NCBI GenBank assembly: GCA_023435985.1
Contig: JAEZKY010000034.1
Coordinates: 1 to 5,979, forward strand
Reading direction: 5' to 3'
DNA length: 5,979 nt
Source: Bacillota bacterium
GTDB taxonomy: Bacteria > Bacillota > Clostridia > Clostridiales > Clostridiaceae
In this document: piece after piece, positions 1-4,724 of the stretch
How positions within the stretch are numbered: position 1 is the first letter of the stretch
Layout: every line of letters starts with the position of its first letter
Made by a program: the position numbers and the translations under genes
Notes under the pieces: generated by a model
Database searches by the model: none
The model's input: the letters and a program-made list of their open reading frames with translations, nothing else
What the model was told of the DNA's origin: nothing

Positions 1-2
1 GC

Positions 3-191
3 CTTGTAGTTGATGAAAATAGGAAAAATCAACTCGAGAAATACGGACAAGTTTTGAAGGTTAATAATCTTAAGAAGTTTAAAGATGAAAATAAAGAAGA
101 GGAATTTGGTAAAAGGATGAAACAGGAGATTGAACCGGTTTATGGGATGGCAGTTAATCAGGGTTTTGGAGTTTTAGAGAATTTTCTTTAA
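3..191 (+). CDS. 3' end of an unrecognised protein-coding gene (partial)
   Basis: An open frame enters from the left edge and gives 62 residues (LVVDENRKNQLEKYG... to ...GFGVLENFL) before the TAA at 189-191. It is charged and Lys/Glu-rich in the middle, then has a more hydrophobic end containing PVYGMAVNQGFG. There is no signal peptide, membrane segment or motif I can assign, and I do not recognise the family. Codon use matches the downstream genes, and a terminator 66 bases after the stop supports this being the true end of a transcription unit. Its start and most of its length lie outside the window, so function cannot be judged. Confidence 0.7.
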   Translation, partial: LVVDENRKNQLEKYGQVLKVNNLKKFKDENKEEEFGKRMKQEIEPVYGMAVNQGFGVLENFL

Positions 192-256
192 AGTATCACT
201 CCAATACTCATCTTTTATATATTGAGCAACTATACTAAATTTATATAACATAAGAC

Positions 257-290
257 AGCAGTTGTGAAAACTTAACTGCTTTTTGTTTTG
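257..290 (+). terminator. Rho-independent terminator of the upstream gene
   Basis: A 7-bp perfect stem (AGCAGTT at 257-263 with AACTGCT at 274-280), extendable by one G-U pair, encloses a loop of about 10 bases. The tract TTTTGTTTTG follows directly at 281-290. This is a standard intrinsic terminator and separates the partial upstream gene from the NERD-NYN operon. Confidence 0.75.
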
Positions 291-296
291 TAAATC

Positions 297-344
297 TTTA
301 TAAATATTAACTATTTATGTTAAAATATAGTTATTGTGTATAAA
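297..344 (+). promoter_or_regulatory. Candidate promoter region for the NERD-NYN operon
   Basis: Two plausible -10 elements lie in this stretch. TGTTAAAAT at 318-326 is an extended -10 (TG, one base, TAAAAT) with a weak -35-like TTTATA at 297-302, 18 bases upstream. TATAAA at 339-344 is the alternative, with no convincing -35. Either would give a leader of about 40-60 bases before the ATG at 391. The region is very AT-rich, so chance matches are easy. A promoter somewhere between the terminator and the gene is likely; its exact position is not secure. Confidence 0.4.
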
Positions 345-390
345 ATATGTAATTTAGTTGATGAGTTAAAGGTAAAGGGAGAGAATTTAT

Positions 391-1695
391 ATGGTAGGGT
401 TATACATTATTATAATTTTAGTGATTGTAATTGCAATTGCATTAAAAAAGAGTAAGTATGATAAAAGCAATTATAAAAAAGAATCAGGGAATGGTTTCTT
501 TGGAGTAATGATGGACAAAGGGAAATATGGAGAGTATTTATCCTTTAATATTTTAGAAAAAATAAAAGGGGAGCATAGAATACTTACTAATGTATATTTG
601 CCTAAAGAAAATGGAGAAACTACAGAAGTTGATTTAATATATTTACATGAAACAGGGATTTATGTTTTAGAATCAAAAAATTATAGCGGATGGATCTTTG
701 GAGATGAGAAAAGTAAGTATTGGATGCAGATCTTAAAGAATAAACAGAAGAAAAAGTTTTATAATCCAATAAGGCAAAACAATACTCATATAAAATATCT
801 AATAAAATTATTAAAAGTTGATGAAAAATTAGTAAAGTCAATTATAGTTTTTAGTGAAAGATGCGTCATAAAGAAAATGGAAGTTCATTCGGAAAATGTG
901 AAAGTTATTAATAGATATGCTTTAAATAAAACAATAGAGCAGCTTATAAATAATTCTCCAAAGGTATTTGAAGCAGGTGAGATTATTGAGCTATATTATG
1001 AATTAAAGTCTTATACTTGCGTTAGTGAAGAGATGAAGGCAAAACATATAAAGCAGATTGAAGAGATACAAGTTTCAGAAATTAATACTAAAAATAAAAG
1101 TAAAAATGTTAATAGAGAAATTATAAATAATGCAAAAGAAATTAAATTAGTGGAAAAAGAAGTTAAAGAAATTAATAATGTAATTGAGGTTGCTAAAAAG
1201 CAGGATAAAGTAATTTTAGATATAAATAAAAATGATGTATATATAGGGAATCTTGTTACAGAAAAAATTAGAGAAAAGTTAGACGAATTTGATGGACATG
1301 CGTCTATTAAACTATTTAGAGGTAATTCTTGTGAAATAAGTTACGATTCAAATGAAAGTGGGCTTGTTTCTCCTAAAATACCAGTTCCAGATCAATTAAC
1401 ATGGGAGGTATTTGATGCTGCTGTAGAAGTTGTAATAAATAATGGAGGAAAGGCACCAAAAGGCAGCGCCAGATCAAAGGGAGCTAGACTTGGAAATGAA
1501 CTTTTACCAATGAATTCAGTGGAAGGTTATATTGCACATAAGGTTCATGGAGTAAAAGAAGGACAAAGTGCATTTGGTCCAGGCTTTGTAATTTTTGCAA
1601 TTTTAGATTGGGCAGGTATATGTAATAATGAAAAAGGGTTTTTAACTATAAAGCCTTCATTTTTGATGGAGCTTGGGGAAAGTAAAAATAATTAA
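391..1695 (+). CDS. Membrane-anchored NERD-domain (nuclease-related) protein
   Basis: Predicted 434 residues. Residues 3-18 are an uninterrupted hydrophobic segment followed by Lys-rich sequence, so this is probably an N-terminal membrane anchor with the rest in the cytoplasm. Residues about 44-140 match the NERD domain: KYGEY (45-49), EVDLIY with D81, and YVLESKNYSG with E94 and K96, a D...ExK pattern like the PD-(D/E)xK nuclease core, then the usual late block YNPIRQN (124-130). Residues about 211-285 are Lys/Glu-rich and probably helical or coiled. Residues about 286-428 form a separate compact-looking domain with conserved-looking stretches (PVPDQLTWEVFDAA, GSARSKGARLGNELLP, SVEGYIAHKVHG, AILDWAGIC) that I cannot assign. 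An SD (GGGAGAG, 377-383) precedes the ATG. The stop is 26 bases before the NYN gene, so the two are co-transcribed. DNA cleavage is a family-based inference; NERD proteins are poorly characterised. Confidence 0.85.
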   Translation: MVGLYIIIILVIVIAIALKKSKYDKSNYKKESGNGFFGVMMDKGKYGEYLSFNILEKIKGEHRILTNVYLPKENGETTEVDLIYLHETGIYVLESKNYSGWIFGDEKSKYWMQILKNKQKKKFYNPIRQNNTHIKYLIKLLKVDEKLVKSIIVFSERCVIKKMEVHSENVKVINRYALNKTIEQLINNSPKVFEAGEIIELYYELKSYTCVSEEMKAKHIKQIEEIQVSEINTKNKSKNVNREIINNAKEIKLVEKEVKEINNVIEVAKKQDKVILDINKNDVYIGNLVTEKIREKLDEFDGHASIKLFRGNSCEISYDSNESGLVSPKIPVPDQLTWEVFDAAVEVVINNGGKAPKGSARSKGARLGNELLPMNSVEGYIAHKVHGVKEGQSAFGPGFVIFAILDWAGICNNEKGFLTIKPSFLMELGESKNN

Positions 1696-1707
1696 TTAGA
1701 GAATAGT

Positions 1708-1713
1708 AAGGAG
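1708..1713 (+). promoter_or_regulatory. Shine-Dalgarno site of the NYN gene
   Basis: AAGGAG lies 8 bases before the ATG at 1722, inside the 26-base gap after the NERD gene stop. It fixes the start of the NYN protein. No promoter or terminator fits in the gap, which supports one operon. Confidence 0.8.
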
Positions 1714-1721
1714 ATATAATT

Positions 1722-2672
1722 ATGGAAGAATTAACAATTGCTTTATTGATAGATGCAGATAATATTGGAGCTAAGCATATTGAAAGTATTTTAGGTGAGC
1801 TTACAAAGTATGGAAGGGTTACAATAAGGCGAATGTATGGTGATTGGACACAGGAAAGGTTAAAATCTTGGTTAGAGAAATCTTCACAGTTTTCACTTAC
1901 TCCTATAATGCAATCTAATGATACTTCTAGAAAGAATGCATCAGATATAGGGCTTGTTATTGATGCGATGGATATATTATATTCAGGGAAGGTAAATGGT
2001 TTTTGCATTGTGTCAAGTGATGCTGATTTTAATAAATTGGCAAAAAGATTACGTGAGTCTGGAAACTTAGTAATTGGTATTGGAGAACAAAAAACACCTG
2101 CAGCATTTAGAGCTTCGTGTGAAAAATTTATTTCTTTAGATATTATAAATGAAGAGACAGAACTTGAAGATGAGAAACCAGATACAGTATCTAAGAATAA
2201 TGAAATTAGTGAAAAATCTTCTACAAAAAGTATTATAGAAAATGCTATTATTGATATGATTTTGGATAGCAATACGGATTCTATGGCCCTTGGAGAAATA
2301 GGACAAAGGATAAATAATATGTTCCCAGATTTTGATGTTAGAAATTATCATTATACAAAATTATCTGAACTATTAAAGGAGTTTGATAGCCTTTCACTAA
2401 GTAATAAAGAAAACAAATACTGGGTTACTCTAAAAAATATTATGCCAGAAAATATTAAAGAAATTGAAAATAAAATAGTTGTGATATTTAATAAAAAGAA
2501 AGTATCAACGATGAATATTGGTGAGCTTAAAAAAGAATTATCCAACGTTATTCCAAATTTAAATATAGTGATTAAGAAAAGCGGAGTTACTAAGTTCTCT
2601 ATATTCTTAGATAAAAAAATTGATATTATTAGAGTTAGTGCTAATAATGCTAAACTTATTAAAAAAGGCTAG
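1722..2672 (+). CDS. NYN-domain (PIN-like) predicted ribonuclease with C-terminal LOTUS/OST-HTH domain
   Basis: Predicted 316 residues. Residues 5-140 are a canonical NYN domain of the LabA/DUF88/MARF1 type: LLIDADNI (D11, D13, N14), RRMYGDW (36-42), KNASDIGLVIDAMDILY (71-87, D75 and D81), and CIVSSDADFNKLAKRLRESG (D100, D102). The acidic residues expected to hold the metal ion are all present, so RNase activity is plausible. A polar linker (about 145-167) leads to residues 168-238, which fit a LOTUS/OST-HTH domain (ALGEIGQRINNMFPDFDVRN, then YTKLSELLKEFDS and a final KYWV strand), a fold linked to RNA binding. Residues about 243-312 (IGELKKELS... GVTKFSIFLDK) look like a second, diverged copy of the same kind of winged helix; this is less certain. 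It is the second gene of the operon with the NERD gene. Its stop codon TAG at 2670-2672 falls within sequence related to a MazG-like gene, so the last residues may come from a recombination joint. Confidence 0.9.
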   Translation: MEELTIALLIDADNIGAKHIESILGELTKYGRVTIRRMYGDWTQERLKSWLEKSSQFSLTPIMQSNDTSRKNASDIGLVIDAMDILYSGKVNGFCIVSSDADFNKLAKRLRESGNLVIGIGEQKTPAAFRASCEKFISLDIINEETELEDEKPDTVSKNNEISEKSSTKSIIENAIIDMILDSNTDSMALGEIGQRINNMFPDFDVRNYHYTKLSELLKEFDSLSLSNKENKYWVTLKNIMPENIKEIENKIVVIFNKKKVSTMNIGELKKELSNVIPNLNIVIKKSGVTKFSIFLDKKIDIIRVSANNAKLIKKG

Positions 2673-2737
2673 AGATAAAGAGAGAAGAACGTAGAGGATT
2701 TAAGGAAAGCATTGTCCTTAAAGTGGCGACAAATTAA
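2667..2737 (+). pseudogene. 3' remnant of a MazG-like NTP pyrophosphohydrolase gene
   Basis: Bases 2667-2722 align with 3641-3698, inside the intact MazG-like gene downstream, at about 84% identity by hand count with one 2-base gap. Translated in pieces, it gives KARDKE, then after the gap RRGFKESIVLKVATN and a TAA at 2735-2737. This matches the intact protein's KARDKKREERGDFKEGIVLKTVK. The 2-base deletion (after 2679) breaks the frame and no 5' part of the gene is present; the sequence to the left is the NYN gene. The stop is 18 bases before the start of the decayed ATPase gene, and the spacer carries a good SD. The remnant was therefore probably once a full gene in an operon with that ATPase. 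Confidence 0.75.
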
Positions 2738-2739
2738 GA

Positions 2740-2746
2740 GAGGTGA
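2740..2746 (+). promoter_or_regulatory. Shine-Dalgarno site of the decayed ATPase gene
   Basis: GAGGTGA stands 9 bases before the ATG at 2756 and just after the MazG-remnant stop. It supports 2756, not the in-frame ATG at 2823 of the downstream fragment, as the original start of the ATPase gene. Confidence 0.6.
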
Positions 2747-2755
2747 TTTAAGATA

Positions 2756-3194
2756 ATGATTTACTTAAGTACATTTAAGTTGTGTAGTAAAAAACTCTCT
2801 AATCCCAATATATATCCTTATAATGTCTTTGACAATAAAAATGAAAAATGTTTTGTTTTTGATAAAATTACAATATTTAAATGGTGAAACCAGTTTGCAG
2901 GTATTTAGTGATTGGCTTCAAACAGATGCGCTATACCTTTTAGATGAACCAGAAGTTTCATTATCACCTCAAAATCAAGTGCTTTTGGCTGATAAAATTA
3001 ATTTTGGAGCAAGATTTTTAAACAATCAATATATTATTGCAACCCATTCACCATTTATGCTTGGAACTTTAGCAGCAAAAATATATAACTTGGATTTGAA
3101 AGATTATGATGTCTGCAGGTGGAGTGAGCTTGAGAATGTAAGGTATTTCTATGAGTTCTTTAAGAGGTATCAAGGGGAATTTGAAAGGCAGTAA
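2756..3194 (+). pseudogene. AAA/ABC-type ATPase gene with internal deletion and frameshift
   Basis: The ATG at 2756 opens a frame reading MIYLSTFKLCSKKL... to ...FVFDKITIF, the typical start of a small AAA-family ATPase just before the Walker A loop. The expected YGxNGSGKST never follows; the frame ends at TGA 2885-2887. From about 2879 another frame carries the family's second half to the TAA at 3192-3194: NGETS (ABC signature region), ALYLLDEPEVSLSP (Walker B plus D-loop) and IIATHSPFML (H-loop His). The middle of the gene is missing. My estimate from usual family length (about 230-260 residues) is a loss of some 80-100 residues. An ATG at 2823 gives a 123-residue open frame, but its first 18 or so residues are simply the N-terminal coding DNA read out of frame. 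Without a P-loop the product cannot be a working ATPase. The ends are well preserved, so the deletion looks recent. Confidence 0.8.
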
Positions 3195-3298
3195 TTATTT
3201 TTAGTAATATAAATCTTAAATAAATTATAAAGTGTAAAAATACAATTGCAATATATATACTAATAATTAATTCTTGTACTAATGTTAAAATTAAATGT
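3195..3298. other. AT-rich intergenic stretch with no recognisable feature
   Basis: Between the ATPase remnant and the MazG-like gene's promoter the sequence is extremely A/T-rich. I find no convincing hairpin terminator, ORF or repeat. If the remnant is transcribed, nothing obvious stops transcription before the next gene. Confidence 0.5.
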
Positions 3299-3307
3299 TG
3301 TTATAAT
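3299..3307 (+). promoter_or_regulatory. Extended -10 promoter of the MazG-like gene
   Basis: TGTTATAAT is a perfect extended -10 (TG, one base, consensus TATAAT). No good -35 lies at 16-18 bases; TTGTAC at 3274-3279 is 22 bases away, too far. Extended -10 promoters often work without a -35. Transcription would begin near 3314, leaving a leader of about 34 bases with the SD AGAGGGA at 3336-3342. Confidence 0.6.
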
Positions 3308-3347
3308 ATTCTCAAATTCATAAATTGAAGATAAAAGAGGGATAAAA

Positions 3348-3710
3348 ATGCAAATGGTTTATGGGAAATTAAATGAACATAATAAAATAAATGAAAATAG
3401 TGAAAAAACATATAATAAATTAGTAAGAGATAAAATCCCAGAGATAATAAAAGCAGATGGAGGCGAATGTGATACTTTGATCGTAGCTGGAGATGAAAGG
3501 TACAAACTTTTAGAATCTAAATTGCAAGAAGAAGTTAATGAATTTTTAGATGATAAGAATTTAGAAGAATTAGCTGATGTAATGGAAGTATTGTTTGGGC
3601 TTGCAGATAGCTTAGGTTATAGTGAAGAGGAGCTTTTGAAGGCTAGGGATAAAAAGAGAGAGGAACGTGGGGACTTTAAGGAAGGAATTGTACTTAAAAC
3701 CGTTAAGTAA
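3348..3710 (+). CDS. MazG-like (all-alpha NTP-PPase) nucleoside triphosphate pyrophosphohydrolase
   Basis: Predicted 120 residues, soluble. It belongs to the small family often labelled phosphoribosyl-ATP pyrophosphohydrolase-like: YNKLVRDKIPEII (22-34), then the metal-binding helix KLQEEVNEF (58-66; E61, E62, E65) and LEELADVMEV (72-81; E74, D77), and the usual tail REERGDFKEGIVLK. All expected acidic residues are present, so it should hydrolyse an NTP to NMP and pyrophosphate. The substrate is unknown; housecleaning of altered nucleotides is the usual guess. Relatives normally start a few residues before YNKLVRDKIP; here 21 extra polar residues precede it. The only starts are ATG 3348 (good SD) and ATG 3354, so the extension is real. 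It has its own promoter and terminator. Its last 58 bases or so are duplicated as the remnant at 2667-2722. Confidence 0.9.
   Translation: MQMVYGKLNEHNKINENSEKTYNKLVRDKIPEIIKADGGECDTLIVAGDERYKLLESKLQEEVNEFLDDKNLEELADVMEVLFGLADSLGYSEEELLKARDKKREERGDFKEGIVLKTVK
3641..3698 (+). repeat. Intact-gene copy of a 56-58 bp direct repeat (other copy 2667-2722)
   Basis: This stretch of the MazG-like gene matches 2667-2722 in the same orientation, starting at GGCTAG and ending at CTTAAA, with about 47 of 56 aligned positions identical plus a 2-base gap. The differences keep the protein sequence similar outside the gap (KARDK, GFKE/DFKE, IVLK). The repeat therefore comes from two related genes and is not a mobile element end. 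Confidence 0.75.
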
Positions 3711-3720
3711 ATAATTGGAT

Positions 3721-3760
3721 TAAAATGAGAGTTTATGTAGAGCAGACTCTTATTTTTGTG
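3721..3760 (+). terminator. Rho-independent terminator after the MazG-like gene
   Basis: ATGAGAGT (3725-3732) pairs with ACTCTTAT (3746-3753) as an 8-bp stem with one G-U pair and a 13-base loop. It is preceded by AAAA and followed by TTTTG. The stem is AT-rich and only moderately stable, but the form and place, 15 bases after the stop, are right. Confidence 0.6.
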
Positions 3761-3796
3761 TTAAAATGTAGGTAGATTGTATTAAAATGGGTGAGG
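3756..3796 (+). promoter_or_regulatory. Possible promoter and RBS of the SIR2 pair
   Basis: Between the terminator and the ATG at 3801 lie TTGTGT (3756-3761) and TATTAA (3780-3785), 18 bases apart, and an SD-like GGGTGAGG (3789-3796) 4 bases before the ATG. If this promoter is used, the leader is only about 10 bases and would leave little of the SD. An overlapping TTAAAAT at 3761-3767 is an alternative -10. The pair could also be served by read-through from the MazG-like gene. Confidence 0.3.
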
Positions 3797-3800
3797 TTGC

Positions 3801-4724
3801 ATGGATAAAGTATATATACCACAAGAAACTATAATATTGCCAAAGGAAACTTCTACTTTTAACGTCGTAGATGAAAGGGATTCACAGGAAAGACAAGCTT
3901 TGGGATCTCTGTTTAAGGAAATTTGTCAGGTGCCTTATAGCAACGAAGTCGATTATGCTACATTTGCAGGAGTACTAAATGATACGGTTGCTAGCTATAA
4001 AATGTACTGGCTGTTATCCATATTAGATGAAGTTTCTTATGACCATAAAGAAATAAAATTTAGACAATTAGTAAGCAGGATGGTAGTTAAGGCCTGGTAC
4101 CCTCTTTTAAAGTGTAAGCTTAGTTTTGGATTATGCGATAATTTGGCTAAAGTAGTTAATTATATTTCGGATACTTATAATATAGGAAATAATTATAAAG
4201 AAGATAAACTTTTAGAGTTTATATATAATACTGAAGATAATAAATTAAGAAAAATGCTTAAAGATTTAACTTATAATGTGCCATATAGATTTTTAGCACC
4301 TTTTTTCAAAGGTAAACTTAGTGGTAGAAAGGTTGAAAAACAAATTGAAGAATTATCAAAACAAGATAATAACTGTGTTTACGAAATATATCAAAATGAT
4401 AAAAATGAAAAGTCCATTAGGATAAGAGATAACTGGTGTAATTACTTAAAATATAACGGAAAAATTATTGAAGGCTGGGTTTATTATGAACTTACATGTT
4501 TTCTACAAAAACGAAATCCAAATGTACCAGGTATAGCAATGAAATTAGAAGCACCTAAAGAAAGAAATCTAAGAGAACAGACAAAAATATGGAAGGAAGT
4601 TATAAATCATAAGCATATAAAAGATTTATATATTGGTTTAGATATCACTGCTAAATTTAAAATTGTGTTGTATGAGTTATATTATTTACAAAATATAAAA
4701 GGAGATGAAATTATATGGATATAA
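3801..4724 (+). CDS. HNH-endonuclease-family-like protein lacking the HNH module, coupled to SIR2
   Basis: Predicted 307 residues, no signal peptide or membrane segment. Several blocks resemble a family of bacterial HNH endonuclease proteins as I recall it: VPYSNEVDYATFAGVLNDT (44-62), SYKMYWLLSILDE (65-77), MVVKAWYPLL...LSFG (94-110), YNVPYRFLAPFF (158-169) and FLQKRNPNVPGI (234-245). In that family the last block leads to a line such as DIYTGK..., then an HNH site like DHFxPWSFVxHDxLWN. Here IKDLYIG (273-279) occurs, but the protein then ends in KIVLYELYYLQNIKGDEIIWI without any His-Asn-His pattern. I checked the other two frames after 4620 and see no HNH there either. The gene overlaps the SIR2 gene by 10 bases, and the SIR2 SD lies inside it, so it looks like an intact, co-translated partner and not a broken gene. 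It may serve as sensor, regulator or scaffold for the SIR2 protein. Family placement is from memory. Confidence 0.75.
   Translation: MDKVYIPQETIILPKETSTFNVVDERDSQERQALGSLFKEICQVPYSNEVDYATFAGVLNDTVASYKMYWLLSILDEVSYDHKEIKFRQLVSRMVVKAWYPLLKCKLSFGLCDNLAKVVNYISDTYNIGNNYKEDKLLEFIYNTEDNKLRKMLKDLTYNVPYRFLAPFFKGKLSGRKVEKQIEELSKQDNNCVYEIYQNDKNEKSIRIRDNWCNYLKYNGKIIEGWVYYELTCFLQKRNPNVPGIAMKLEAPKERNLREQTKIWKEVINHKHIKDLYIGLDITAKFKIVLYELYYLQNIKGDEIIWI
4698..4706 (+). promoter_or_regulatory. Shine-Dalgarno site of the SIR2 gene, inside the upstream gene
   Basis: AAAGGAGAT is a strong SD 8 bases before the ATG at 4715. It lies in the last codons of the upstream gene, whose stop (4722-4724) is past the SIR2 start. 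This is a typical arrangement for translational coupling and equal production of two partner proteins. Confidence 0.8.

Noticed and set aside
620..841. Short minus-strand open frame inside the NERD gene
   Set aside because: It is antisense to the conserved NERD core, has no RBS and gives no recognisable protein.
1646..2272. 208-residue open frame on the minus strand
   Set aside because: It lies opposite the NYN gene, whose protein has clear family motifs. The minus product is Ser/Ile/Phe-rich as expected from the complement of AT-rich coding DNA and has no SD or domain.
2136..2545. Two minus-strand open frames opposite the LOTUS part of the NYN gene
   Set aside because: They are composition-driven shadows of the coding strand with hydrophobic low-complexity products and no start signals.
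2823..2878. ATG at 2823 as the true start of a 123-residue gene
   Set aside because: The first 18 or so residues are the ATPase N-terminal coding DNA read in a shifted frame, there is no SD, and homology to the ATPase family begins only at NGETS. The better view is a pseudogene starting at 2756.
3274..3307. Classical -35/-10 promoter using TTGTAC and TATAAT
   Set aside because: The spacing is 22 bases, well beyond the usual 16-18. The extended -10 alone is a better explanation.
2667..3698. Direct repeat as ends of a mobile element or attachment sites
   Set aside because: Both copies are the coding 3' end of MazG-like genes with codon-level similarity, and there is no transposase or integrase between them. 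Gene duplication and decay explain them better.
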